A stretch of 64,000 nt of DNA, taken from contig NW_020312016.1 of the NCBI RefSeq assembly GCF_003144115.1, positions 258,777-322,776 on the forward strand, read 5' to 3'. This DNA comes from Tilletiopsis washingtonensis (lineage: Eukaryota; Basidiomycota; Exobasidiomycetes; Entylomatales). This document shows positions 1-10,807 of the stretch, piece by piece (position 1 is the stretch's first letter; each line of letters opens with the position of its first letter). The notes under the pieces were generated by a model that saw nothing but the letters and a program-made list of their open reading frames with translations, made no database searches and was not told the DNA's origin. A program made the translations under genes and the position numbers.

Positions 1-808
1 ACAGCTGCAGCGGAGCACGGAAGCCGCGCCAGATCGTCGGCCAAAGCCAGAGGAAGAGCAGTTGCGAGAGGAAGCTGGCGCGCGACTCTGCGGTGCCGTC
101 GCGCTGAGAGGAGGTCAGCGAGGCAGCGGGGAGCGCAGTCGGGAGACGCACCGGCACGCCGCTCGTGTTCTCGGCCGCGAGCATGCCTGCCTTGCAGATC
201 AGACCGACGATGGCAAGCGCAAAGAGCGGCGAGCTCTCAATTGCCGGCACGCGCGAGAAGGTGCGCACGCGCGAGGCGTCGAAGAGGCAGGAGGCGAAGA
301 GCCAGACGGGCAGCCAGGCTGTGCCGCGTGCCGTCTTGCGGCGCTCAAGCATGGAGCCGGGCACGATTGCGAGCTGCGAAGAACGCCGTCAGCACCAGTG
401 CGAGCCAGGCCCAGGGCTGTGACTGACAGACGCGAGGAAGGCGAGCGCGACGCCCGGCACGATGCTGTCCGCGTCGAGTGCCTCCTTGAGCGCATCGCGC
501 TGCAGCACAAGCGCCAGCACGGCGAGCGAGAAGACGGCATGGACGGCAGCGAGGGCGGTGCGCACGGCGCCGATGGAATCCGCGCGGCCGGGCGCCAAGT
601 CGGGCTTGCGCAGCAGCAGCGGCACGCGCACCAGCGCCGCGGCCAGCAGCACGACGGAGGGCGTGAGGAGCAGCACGAGGTTGGAGAAGCGCAGCGTGAA
701 GTCGAAGGTGCGGCACGTCGACGACGGGCCCTGCGGAAAGAGTGAGTGGACGAGTGGATAGCGCGGCGCGGCACGGCTCACAAAGGCCGCGTCCTGCGGG
801 CACTGCAT
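1..808 (-). CDS. ABC transporter, MRP/ABCC type, N-terminal part (partial)
   Basis: This is the amino-terminal piece of a full-size ABCC (MRP-like) exporter, a membrane pump driven by ATP. Only the N-terminal extra membrane region (TMD0) and the start of the linker lie in the window; the nucleotide-binding domains would lie beyond position 1. Exons run 808-428, 373-152 and 103-1. The introns at 374-427 and 104-151 have GTCAGT and GTGCGT donors and CTGAC branch sites, and the first carries an in-frame stop if unspliced. The protein starts MQCPQDAAFV, then shows the family pattern of an early Cys, a Gly-Pro and a C-x-x-FDFTLRF motif. Several hydrophobic helices follow, then SFLSQLLFLWLWPTIWRGF, which resembles the entry to the first core membrane domain. 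The substrate cannot be told. Subfamily placement is from pattern recognition. Confidence 0.78.
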
Positions 809-1627
809 GCTTGGGGGACGACGCTCTTGCTCGGGATGGATGTGGTCTGGAGGAGAGAGATGCACCGGCCGGCCCTCACGCTCTGGCAATGCGCCGCAGC
901 GTGGCCAGCGGCGGGTGTGGCTGGCGTATCGGGCGCGCAGCAGGAGGTGTTGCCTGCTGCGCGCGCGTGTCACGGTGACTCCGCTCCTGCTGCCATGCAG
1001 GAACGCTCGGCTGGCGTGCTGGTGCGTCTTTCCGCGGAGCCCCTCCCCGCATGCCGCTCATTCCGGCCCGAGTGCCCTCAGCCACGCCGGCGAAGCGCGC
1101 AGCCAGAGTGCAGTGCACACGCAAGCTGCTCGAGTTGATGCGAGCTCGTCAAGTCGTTCGAGTCGAGCGAGGGCCGAGCGGGCTGCGGCGCTCGGGAGGG
1201 GGCTCGGCTGCTTGACGCGCCTCTGCTGTCTCGGGCTGCAGGGAGCGCGTGGGCCGGCGGCTCGCGAGGCGGCAGCGGCTGCCGCGCGGCCGACGCGTCC
1301 CAAGCGTGCAGCGGGACGCGCGCATGCTGCGGCTTGCTCTCGGCACCGAGCGACCACGAGGCACGCCGGCGATAGCGCCGCCCAGCAAGCCGCAGCAGGC
1401 GCCCAAGAGGGCAGCGACGGCGAGAGGCATAGGATGCGAAGCGATGGCGTGCGGCCTCACTCTGCCCCACGACGCTTCGATGCGCAGCAGCACGCTGCGG
1501 TCAGCGCAGCAGGTTCAGGGCGACACGAGGCTCGTAGGACAGCTGTGCGGCAGTGGTGACGTGCATTGCAAGCCGGCAGCAGTAGACACGAGGAGGTCGC
1601 GAAGCGCAGCATGCGCAGCAGCCAGCT
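809..1627. other. Intergenic, 0.8 kb, no gene recognised
   Basis: This lies between the 3' end of the adrenodoxin reductase gene and the start of the ABC transporter, so it holds the transporter's upstream region. It is very GC-rich and open in several frames on both strands, but those frames are arginine-, alanine- and cysteine-rich with no family signal and no convincing intron. I see no RNA gene or repeat. Confidence 0.6.
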
Positions 1628-3343
1628 CTAAGCTGCGATCTGCAGCATCTCCTCAACGGCTGTGGACACAGGCAGGCACGATCAGCCGCGTGTGCAGGAC
1701 TGTTCGCTCGAGGCAGTACACTCACACAGCACCTTCTCTCGAAGCTTGCCGAGCTCCTTGCCTCTCCTCAGTTCCTCGCGGTCCAGGCGCTCCCAGCCCG
1801 CCCACGACACGACGGGCTTTGTGGGCGCTCGCAGCTCATGCGGCACGCCGTCTGCTGGCGCAGGCACGTCTTGCAGCAGGCCCCGCGCCGCCGAGTGCTC
1901 GGACTGAGCGGCCCAGTCCGCTAGCAAAAGATCGGCCACCGAGTTGGCGTCGAACATCGTCGACGCGATGACGCCGACTGGGCCGCGAGCTAGCCAGCCA
2001 GAGACGTACATGCCCGGCATCTGGACAGCGTCAGCTTGCAACAGATCGCGCCAAGTCGGGCCGACTCACTCCTCGTACTCGGCCGCCTTCATTCGGCACC
2101 ACTCCGCGCGAGGCATCCCACGGCATAGCAGCGTCGCTTGCTAGCTCAGAGCCCGCAAGAGGCGCGCCTAGATAGCCGACGCTCGACACGACAGTGTCCG
2201 CCGGCGTCTCTGACGTCTCGGACTTGCCGACTTGCCACCGCGCCGAGCCGACGCGAGCGGCATCCGACGAGGCAGGGCGCAGCTCTTGCGGGCGGTGGAA
2301 GAAGTTGAAGCCCCAGCTTGGCGTGCCTTGCTCAAGCGGCATCGCCTCATTGCTGTGCTTCTCGAGCAGCGCCAGCATGCGTTTCCGCACGCGCGCCTCG
2401 GTGGCTCGTTCGGGATCTGATGCTGCTGCCGCTTCCAGCGCCTTCAGATCCTCCTTTGCGACTGCCAGGTCCTGCTCTGCGATCGCCCGGAAGCGCGAGC
2501 CCGGCAGCGTGAGCATCTCGCGCAGCTCCTTTGTCGTGCACGCCAGCTGTGCCGCGCCTCGGCGCGCAAAGATGCCCACATGCTCGACGCGGGCGCGCGA
2601 GAGGTGCTCCAGCACCGGCTCGGGTATGTCGCTGGTGCGCAGTGCTGCCAGGCCCTTTGCCCCGCTCGACGTCGAGGGGCTCGATGGATCCAGCGCCGTA
2701 GGCGCCCGCAGAATCAGCCGCGCTACATCGAGCGCCACATTTCCTGCGCCAATGACGGCGACGTTGCGTGTGCTTGAGAGGTCCACCCTGCGCCAGGGCG
2801 CCCGCGCGAGCAGCGCTGCGTCGTGCGCCGTAGGATGGCCGTTGTACCAGTGCACAAAGTCCAGCGAGCTATGCACGCCGCTCAGCTCGCCCGGTGCAGC
2901 ACCAGGCACGCCGAGCGGGCGCGCCAGCGTGGAGCCGTAGGCGAGCAGCAGCGCAGAGTAGTGCTGCTTGAGCGACGCCAGCGGCAGCGGCAGCGCATGC
3001 GGATAGTCGAGCTGCTGCGCCGACGTCGACGCCTCGGCGTGCGCGGCGACGACGTTGACGTTGCCGAAGAAGCGGAAGCGCGGGTCCCTTGCTACCTCTG
3101 CAAAGCGATGCTCTACGTTCTGCCCTTGCGCATCAGCGTCTCTTGCCCCCCACCGCAGCCGTCTCGGGCAGGGCTCACCTTGACGTCGGGATGATCGGGC
3201 GCCACGCCCCAGCGCACGAGGCCGTGCGGCGTAGGCAGCCGCTCGTACATGTCGACCTGCACGTTGGCGCTGGAGCCGAGCAGGCGAGCGGCGGCATAGA
3301 AGGCCGACGGCCCACTGCCGACGACGGCGACGCGCAGCGACAT
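1628..3343 (-). CDS. ARH1: NADPH:adrenodoxin/ferredoxin oxidoreductase (FDXR/Arh1)
   Basis: This flavoenzyme passes electrons from NADPH to mitochondrial ferredoxin, which serves Fe-S cluster assembly and haem A synthesis. Exons are 3343-3179, 3119-2070, 2020-1726 and 1659-1628, giving 513 residues. The introns (59, 49 and 66 nt) have GTGAGC or GTGAGT donors. The FAD-binding motif [12 protein letters not shown] begins at about residue 7. The NADPH motif [15 protein letters not shown] is at about 175-190. The C-terminal signature [18 protein letters not shown] is intact, and the last small exon restores the usual family ending. The ATG at 3343 places the FAD motif almost at the N-terminus, so no mitochondrial presequence is visible; an upstream exon could supply one. 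The enzyme family is clear; the mitochondrial location is inferred from the family. Confidence 0.93.
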
Positions 3344-3731
3344 GAGAAGGGAAGGAGTGTGGAGGGTGGAAGGAAGGAAGGCGCAGTGGGGCGCCGGCTT
3401 CCCGGCCGGCTGCTGCTAGGTCCCGCGGGATATGCGGCTCGAGTCAGCCGCGCGCTCCGCCCCCGCGCCCCTTTTAGCCCTAGCGCTGCTGCGCCGCTCC
3501 CTCGTCTCGTCCACCACATCCCGCCAATTCTGTCCGTCCTTCTCTCTGCGCCGCAGCACGTAGCGTCGCCATACTCTCTTTACGTCCATCACACGCTCTC
3601 TTCTGCGCCACTTCTCCACGGCCACGAGCCCTCCTCTCCACGGCCACGCCGTCCGCAACGCTCCCTCGCCCCGTTCCACCTCATTCGCCGACGACGTACG
3701 CACATCTACGGCGCTCTTCACTCTTTTCAAG
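3344..3731. promoter_or_regulatory. Probable divergent upstream region with pyrimidine-rich leader
   Basis: This separates the minus-strand reductase start from the plus-strand candidate mini-gene. From about 3480 to 3730 the plus strand is strongly CT-rich (runs such as TCCTCTCCAC), a composition common in fungal 5' untranslated leaders. No recognised motif is strong enough to name. The promoter role is inferred from layout only. Confidence 0.4.
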
Positions 3732-3919
3732 ATGCCGCAACTCCAGAAGAAGATGATGCGGCGCGAGGGTTAGCCGGTGGAGCGTCGGCTGCAGCCGCGC
3801 AGCTCAGGTGTGTATTGAAAGCACGCGCGACCATGTTCTCGTCTGACCCCCACTCCGCAGGCGCATCTGCCAGCTTCGAGTCCGTCAAGCCGGTCGTCAA
3901 GGCCGGATCGACGGTCTAG
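3732..3919 (+). CDS. Candidate 31-residue spliced mini-gene, unknown function
   Basis: I do not recognise this product. An ATG at 3732 follows a CT-rich leader in a head-to-head position with the reductase gene. Reading 3732-3768, splicing out 3769-3860 and continuing 3861-3919 gives an in-frame 31-residue protein with a basic N-terminal half (MPQLQKKMMRRE) and ending KPVVKAGSTV. The acceptor is good: CTGAC at 3843-3847, then CCCCCACTCCGCAG, as in the window's sure introns. The donor GTTAGC is weaker; a GTGTGT donor at 3808 is an alternative but leaves an in-frame stop from this ATG. No signal peptide, membrane helix or family motif is visible. It may instead be the 3' end of another transcript. 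Confidence 0.3.
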
Positions 3920-4023
3920 CAACTAGCGAGAGACGCCCTCCAGAAAACGCACACTCGCCGCTCGGCGGCGCGTTGCCGATGCGGCGAGCGTGCGGTTTCT
4001 GGAGGGTGTCTCTCGCTAGTTGC
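3919..4023. repeat. Long inverted repeat (hairpin), 43-bp arms
   Basis: The left arm at 3919-3961 and the right arm at 3981-4023 are reverse complements at 40 of 43 positions by eye. They are separated by a 19-nt loop (3962-3980). The arms begin GCAACTAGCGAGAGAC and end CTCGCCGC on the left side. The left arm starts at the last base of the TAG stop of the candidate mini-gene, so any transcript of that gene would carry the hairpin in its 3' end. No target-site duplication or transposon end is evident. It could be an RNA processing or stability structure, a small-RNA precursor, or the remnant of a foldback element. Confidence 0.85.
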
Positions 4024-7000
4024 TCGGTCGTCTTCGCCGCTCAGCTCCCCGCTCTCGCCTCACTTCAACGTCGGCGACGCCGGCAACGACCTGATGGCAC
4101 ACGCGCAAGGCTCGTGACGCGCTCGTTCGCCGTGCTGCAGCGGAGAAGCATCGTTTCTTCCTCTCCCGGCGGTACCGCCATCTTCTCCGTTCAACGCCGG
4201 CAACGTCTGCAACGCCATCGTTGCGAAAGTCGCTGGCGTTCGCGGGAGCAGATGGTAATACCCTCGCGAAGAGGAGCAACGTCGCTGCTTCTATGCAGCG
4301 CACAGGCGACGTCGCCAGCGTCAAGCTTCGGGGAAACGGGAAGTGAAGCAATTCCTTGAACTTGACCGCAGCAAAGCGGCAAGGGTGTCTCATGACACTC
4401 CTCCCTCTGCGCTGCTCGCAAAGACAAGTGATCGCTCCAGTTCTCGCCTTCGTCGCAGTTAGGCATCTACCTCGACGCTCTCGTCGTGTCTCCTCACGCG
4501 TCTCATGCCTCTGATCTCTCTCGCCGGCGCGCCGAGGCTGCAGCAAGCCACGCTCTTCCTCTTTCATCAACATGCCGCCCTCATCCGGCCCAATGGCTCG
4601 CTCTCAATCTCATCCATCTTCCTGCGCACTCACGTGCCTCTCAAGGTCTTCCTCGCCCGCGCGTCATGGCAGCAGTCGGGCCTCACTCTTCCGCTCTCCT
4701 CGGCGGCAAGGCGCCCGTCTCGCTCCTCAACGCACAAGTCTCAGCTCTCATCGCATCTGTTCGCTCGCTCGCATGCCTCATGCCTCTCGCCCATCTTCAC
4801 GCGCGCCTAACGCCTTTGACGGACCCCTCCTATCCCTCACCCACGATCTCTCTCACGAACCACATCATTATACCTCGGACGAAGCACCAAGGCTCGTTTC
4901 CTCATTCTTGTATTCATACCTCTAATCACACATGTTCGCTGCGCTTCAGGCTGATCGCTCTCGACGGCGAGCCTTGATCAGCGAGGACAGATGAGCTGCT
5001 GCTGACAGCAAAGCCTTGTGGGAAGAAGCAGCCCCTACGTCGACGCCGGCTGAAGCGGAACTGCCTCGAGCCTCCGAGTCCCGCCGCACCTGTCACCTGC
5101 GCTTCTTCCAGCCCCGCTCTGCCGCGCCTGTCACGCATCGGGGCCTCGCTATCAGCGCCTCCGTTGTGCAGCTCTCTCGAGGAGTCTTTCCCAGGCAGTG
5201 CTCCTGCAAAAGGCGCCACCACAGAATGCAGCGCTCGGCGGCTTTGAGCGCGGGAGCCGAGCCGGAAAGGTGGCTGGCGCCCGCACCGCCGCGGCTGCGG
5301 AAAGCGGCACGGCACGGCATGCGCGATGCCGCGCGTCGTGCGCTTGGCGGAGGCATGAGGGCGCTGCGGCTGCTGCGAGTCACGCGCCTGCGACTCGCTC
5401 GTCCAAGGGAGCAGCATCTCCTTCGCTTCTTCTTCAAGAAGGATCTGCTGTGGCTCCCACCTCTCCTGCACATCCCACCTCACCACCATATCTTGTCTCT
5501 CTCTCTCTCTCTCACGGAGATCTCACGGTGCGGACCCTTGCCTCCGCTCGACGGGACATCATGCGGCAAGGGTAGGGCCGATCACGTGTCCTGCGCACGT
5601 CGCCAAGCGATGAGGCTGGGCACTGCACACGGCTCGGCGCTGCACCTCCCCGGCTTGGCCTTGCGAGCTGCCCCTTGAGCACCGCGCGGTCCTCGGCGCA
5701 AGCAGCACATCAGCTCGACGACGTATCGGGCCGGCCTGAACCCTTGGCCCAGACGCCCAGCTCGGGCCTCGGCGCTTCGTCGGCTGCCAATCGCTGCGCC
5801 TGCACCCTGAGTCAGCCTCCATCCGACGCCGACGTCGAGCATCCAGACGCCGCGACTCGCCGCTCGCAGCGACGGAGGCTGTCATGCTGCGACAAGGAAG
5901 AGGAGCAGACCGTGCCCGCTGCCCCCGCAAAGTGGCTCGCTGCATTCCGCGCTGCAATCTCGATTAGGACAGGGGGCTGCTGCATCCAGCACGCAGGCAC
6001 ACGCAGCTAAACGCAGGCACGAAGAGGAGTCCAAGTGCTTCGGCGCACGCGCTCTCTGCTGTTTCCGCGACAGCCGCCTGCTGCTGCGCTGCGCCCCCGA
6101 TGTGCGACGTCGCCTGCTGCTGCGCCCGACGGCCGAGCACGAGCACGAGGTCCGAGGACGAAGGCGCCCCCCCGCAATGGATGCGCAGATGCAGCCAAGG
6201 CGTCGACGTGCAGCTTGCGGAGGCGTTCTCGATCGTCCTCCTCGCCCCTCCAGCGGCCGCTGCTCATCGCAGGGGTGTTCTATTTCGAACGCCGCCCTCA
6301 GCCTCGTCGCACGTCGTGCAAGACGGAGCCGTGTCCGTGCCTGGTGTGCTGTGTGCTGCTCGCCGTCCTGCGTGGTGTACCGCCATGGGCACGCGCGTCA
6401 AGGCACTTCTTCCCGCCCGCCGCGCACGACACGCGCGCGCTGCTGGCGGTGCTTACGCCGGGGCGGCTTGGCGGCGCATGACACGAACGCTTGGCTTGCG
6501 GGTCGGACGTGCACGCTCCGCAGGCAGCGCAAACCGCAACTCGCCGCCGGCCGAGAGGCCGCGGTCGACGTCCGAAGCCGCAAGCCGCACAGCCCGTGAC
6601 GGCGGCGCATGAGGGCATGACACCGCGGTCGCCAGCCGCAGCCGCACCGCCCGTCCGCCCGCAAGAGGGTGCTGCGGCGTGCGGCGTCGGCAGCAGCAGC
6701 GACAGCGACGAAGCGCCAAGGGCTATCTGGCGCAAAGCTGCCCCTCGGCGCTCGAGAGTTTTCTGTCGCTCGCCACCTCCTCTCTCCGCACCGAGTCCTG
6801 CCGAACTCGATCCTTATCGCGAGATCGCAAAAGGAGCGAAGCCCGGCCGAGCCCTTTGCGCGCTTTGCAGCGAGGTTCGACGGCGGAGGGGCGAGGCGTG
6901 CAGCCGGACCTTCGAGGGGGCGCAGCAAGTGCAGCAAACAGATGCAGCGAGCTGCGAGCGAGAGACAAAGAAGAGACTTCGGGCAGGCAGCCAGTCTGCG

Positions 7001-7975
7001 GCCATGCTGGCCTGACCACGCGACCGCCTCTTGCGCGCCTTCGCCATGTGTGCAGGAGAGCTCGGGCGCAGCGCCAGTGTGCCCTTAGATCAGGCTTGGC
7101 AAGGGCAAATGGCGCCAGCGGCGGCTCCGCTGCAGCGCTGCGGCCCACCGGCCTCTGCGCCGGGCGGGCATCAAGGGCAGTCGGCTCTCCGCCCGCGTCC
7201 GGCGTTGCGGCCCTCTCTGCTGGCCGTGCGCCCGGCGGCCAGCGGCCAAGGCGCGCCGCAAGATCCCTGCACACTGCCCACCTGCCCGGAGCCGCAGCTT
7301 CTTCCGGGCACCGCCATGCGGGCGCACCGCCGCTGCCGCTGCCTTCGGTCCGGCGCCGCCCGCACCGCAGCCCGCGACGCCGCTGGCACGGTGCCGCCGC
7401 CCTCGCGTGCGCAAGCCATGCGCACCCGGCCCACGCCGCCGCCGCGCCAGCACGGCTATCACTCCGCCTTGTGGCCGTGGGTGCGCCTCGCATGCTCGCC
7501 TGCAAGCGCCCCACACAGCCGGGCATCGGTGCGGCGAGTGCATCGTGCTTCACACGGGCCAGGCGTGGCGGCACGGCCCCTCGGCACACTGCTCCTGTGG
7601 GCCAGCTTCGGTCTCGTCGCGCGGGCAGACGTCAATCAGCAGAGATAGCGGGCAGGGGCGCAGGACAAGAGCGAGGCCCTGGTTGAGTGGCGCGCCAGGT
7701 TCAGGCACAGCAGCGCAGGCGGCCGCAGGGAAGCAGGGAGCGCGGCCCAAGCCTGCAAAGCTGGGGCCCGGCTGGGCGCGAAGAAAGCGCCGCGACGCGA
7801 GACGGTGGCGCGCCGCAGAGCAAGGGACGCGGGCGCGCAGGCAGCGGCAGAGCAGCAGAGGCGATGCGCTGTGCGCCCCAGGGACGCGCGCGTGTGCTTA
7901 AGAAGGCCGCCTCGCCGCAGCTCGCCACTCTGCTCCGCAACCTTCCTCCCTTCTCCCACCCCGCCTCTTCCCACC
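4024..7975. other. Intergenic, 4 kb, no gene recognised
   Basis: No product or family is recognisable on either strand. The first part (about 4440-4950) is pyrimidine-rich on the plus strand, with a Ser/Pro/Arg-rich open frame at 4572-4925 that I cannot support as a gene. A short CT microsatellite lies near 5496-5512. From about 5600 to 7700 the DNA becomes rich in TGC, GCA and GCAGC words, and its open frames are Cys/Arg/Ala-rich, which looks non-coding. The last 100 nt before the permease ATG are CT-rich and include a CTTAAGAAGG word near 7898, a possible AT-containing core promoter element. Confidence 0.5.
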
Positions 7976-10433
7976 ATGGCGACGCAGCAGGAGATCCAGC
8001 ACGTCAACTCCAAGGGCAGCGTGTCGCCCAGCGACGAGAAGGCGCAGCACAATGCCGAGGTCAACTCCTTCACCGACCCCGACGCGCCCGGCGAGATCGA
8101 GCGCGGCGACCTCCAGCGCGCCCTCAAGCCCCGCCAGATCTCGTGAGTGGCCAGCTGGGCACCGTGGAGGATGCAGCGCGGCTGTCTATGTCCCGGCTGT
8201 GTGCTTCACAGCGCATCGCTAGCGCGGGACACGGCGCGTCGTCGTCTGCACCGCGCGTCGGCGTCTGCACCTGCCTCTCCCCTCCGTCCTTCGTCCGCTG
8301 ACCCTCTGCGCTCTCTCCTACAGCATGATAGCTATCGGAGGAGCAATCGGCACTGGTCTTATCATTGGTACGGGCGCTGCTCTCTCTCAGGGTGGTCCCG
8401 CCGGTCTTCTCATCGGCTACACGGGTGAGTGCCGTGTCCTTCTCTCGGCCTGTGCCATGTCTGTCCGTCTCTCGACCCGTGCCGTGTCATTCCCTCGGCC
8501 AGCGCCATGTCGTCTCTCGGCCAGCGCCATGTCGTCTCTCGGCCAGCGCCATGTCGTCTCTCGGCCAGCGCCGAGTCCGTCTCTCGGCCAGTTCTCGGCC
8601 TGTGCCATGTCGTTCGCTCGGCCAGCGCCACGTCGTTCTCTCGGCCAGCGCCATGTCGGCCAGTGCCAGTTCGTCGTCTCGGCCAGTGCCAGGTCGTTAG
8701 CTCGGCTAGCGCCATGTCGTTTTCTCGGCCAGCGCCTGTCGGCCAGTGCCATGTCGTTCTCTCGGCCAGCGCCTTTCGGCCAGTGCCATGTTGTCCTCTC
8801 GGCTAGCGCCGAGTCGTTCGCTCGGCCAGCGCCTCTCGGCCAGCGCCATGTCGTCCTCTTGGCCAGCGCCAGGTCGTCCTCTTGGCCAGGTCACGCTCTC
8901 TCGGCCAGGTCACGCTCTCTCGGCCAGGTCACGTAAACTGACGAGCGGCCTTTCTAATCTTAGTCATGGGCGCCGTGTGTTTCTGCGTCATGTGCGCTCT
9001 CGGCGAGATGTCCGCGTCGCTCCCACACAAGCGCGGCTTCACGGGCTACGCCACGGACTTCGTCGACCCCGCGTTCGGCCTGGCCACCGGCTACAACTAC
9101 CTGTGCAAGTACCTCATCGTCACGCCGAACCAGCTGTCCGCCTCGGCCATCCTGGTGTCCTACTGGGCGCCCACGCTCAACCCGGCCGTCACGATCTCCG
9201 CCTTCCTCGTCGCCATCATCGCCATCAACTTCCTGGGCATCCGCTACTTCGGTGAGCAGCACGCGTCATACGCAGCAGACGCAGCCGCTAACACATCCCA
9301 CAGGCGAGATCGAGTTCTGGCTGTCGTTCTCCAAGATCATCGTGCTCACGGGCCTGATCATCCTCGGCATCATCCTCGACCTCGGCGGCGGCCCGACGGG
9401 CGACCGCATCGGCTTCCGCTACTGGAACGGCCTCGACCGCGCCTTCAACCAGTACAAGGTGCCCGGCGCGCTCGGCCGCTTCCTCGGTGTGTGGAGTGTC
9501 ATGACGCTCTCGCTCTTCGCCTACATGGGCTCCGAGCTCGTCGGCGTGTGCGTCGGCGAGACGGCCAACCCGCGCAAGGCCATCCCGTCCGCCATCAAGA
9601 AGACGTTCTTCCGCATCCTCGTGTTCTACATCATCGGCTCCACGCTCTGCGGCATGCTCGTGCCGCGCGACGACCCGCGCCTCGTCGGCTCCGCCGGCGC
9701 CAAGAAGGGCACGGCCGGCTCGTCGCCGTTCGTCATTGCCATTGTGCGCGCCCAGATCCCGATTCTGCCCTCGCTCGTCAACGCCTGCCTGCTGCTCTTC
9801 ACGCTCTCGGCCTCCAACTCCGACCTCTACATCGGCGCGCGCACGCTCTACGGCCTCGCCGCCGACGGCAAGGCGCCCAAGATCTTCCTCAACTGCAACA
9901 AGCGCGGCGTGCCGTACGTCTGCCTCGCCCTCTGCTCCGTCTTCTGCGGCCTCGCCTACATGAGCGCCTCGACGGGTGGCGCGCAGGCGTTCGGCTACCT
10001 CACGTCGACCGTGTCCATCTTCGGCGGCCTCACGTGGTGCTCGATTCTCTTCTCGCACATCCGCTTCATGAAGGCGTGCAAGGTCGAGGGCATCGACCGC
10101 AACGACCTGCCGTACAAGAGCCCCGCCGGCCCGTACGGCTCGTGGTTCGCGCTCATCCTCACGATGATCGTGCTCTTCTTTAAGGGCTTCGCCTCGTTCA
10201 TCGGCCCGCGCTTCGACTACCGCAGCTTCATCACGCACTACATCGGCCTGCCCGTCTTTGCGCTCCTCTACATTGTCAGCAAGATCATGTGGAAGAGCAA
10301 GCTGGTGAAGCTCGACGAGATGAACCTGCGCGAGCGCGCCCGCACCTTCGACGACCTCAACATCAAGGAGGACGAGGAGGACCAGCCGCGCAACATGAAG
10401 GAGAAGGTGGCGCACTGGGCCAAGAACTGGTAA
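7976..10433 (+). CDS. Amino acid permease (APC superfamily, fungal AAT type)
   Basis: This is a 561-residue proton-coupled amino acid permease of the plasma membrane. Exons are 7976-8142, 8324-8424, 8964-9251 and 9304-10433, with introns of 181, 539 and 52 nt. The cytosolic N-terminus is followed by the first-helix signature MIAIGGAIGTGLIIGTG, then MCALGEMSASLP and about twelve hydrophobic segments. GSELVGVCVGETANPRKAIP and FTLSASNSDLYIGARTLYG are typical family stretches. The acidic tail ends KEKVAHWAKNW. The ATG at 7976 follows a CT-rich leader. The substrate cannot be predicted; a general or broad-range permease is likely. The second intron is expanded by tandem repeats (separate entry). 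Confidence 0.93.
8425..8963 (+). repeat. Minisatellite filling intron 2 of the amino acid permease
   Basis: The 539-nt intron starts GTGAGT at 8425 and ends TTTCTAATCTTAG at 8963. From about 8440 to 8935 it is almost wholly tandem copies of a roughly 22-bp unit close to CTCGGCCAGCGCCATGTCGT plus two or three variable pyrimidines. I count about twenty full or partial copies. The last few collapse to a shorter unit, CTCTCGGCCAGGTCACG, repeated three times. Copies differ by point changes (CAGCGCC/CAGTGCC, CATGTCG/GAGTCG) and small length changes, as in an ageing minisatellite. The splice sites and a CTAAT branch site lie outside the array. Confidence 0.92.
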
Positions 10434-10807
10434 TCGACTGCCGTCGTCGCCTGCTCTCCTCCATCTGCCTGCCCTTCCTTCCTCCTCTGCTCGGCCCCTT
10501 CACGCGCCCCCGTCGTCGCTCCTGCATCTGTGGTCCGGCACACGTCACGATAGAATACTATTCCCTTCCGGGCTCTGCGGAGCCCGCACGAAAAGAGATG
10601 CCTTGATGCTACGTCTGTGTGTGCGTGTGCGCTGGGCTGCTCGAGCGGGCCGGTCTGGGCAGCGCTGTTCGGCGAGTGAGCAGCTCGACAGCCGAAGGTG
10701 CCTGATGCTCGCGTCCGTGCACGCGCCACGCTTGACCCCGCATTCGCGAGATGAGGCGACGACGCGCCTGCCGCTGGTTCCTCTCTCTCTCCTCCACACT
10801 CGCCGCC
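10434..10807. other. Intergenic between permease and HTD2-like gene
   Basis: This holds the 3' end of the permease transcript and the upstream region of the next gene. A short perfect hairpin, CGGGCTC-TGCG-GAGCCCG, lies at 10569-10586. The region just before the next ATG is CT-rich. I see no other feature. Confidence 0.5.

Noticed and set aside
1140-1165. TTCGAGTC-like word resembling a tRNA B box
   Set aside because: No matching A box or foldable cloverleaf surrounds it. Other TTCGA words in the window fail in the same way, so no tRNA is called.
4572-4925. Ser/Pro/Arg-rich 117-codon open frame
   Set aside because: It lies in a pyrimidine-rich tract that is open in all three forward frames, and the product has no family resemblance. 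It is more likely leader-like or spacer DNA.
5496-5512. CT dinucleotide run as a possible promoter element
   Set aside because: It is a short microsatellite with no gene starting downstream within reach; CT-rich tracts are everywhere in this DNA.
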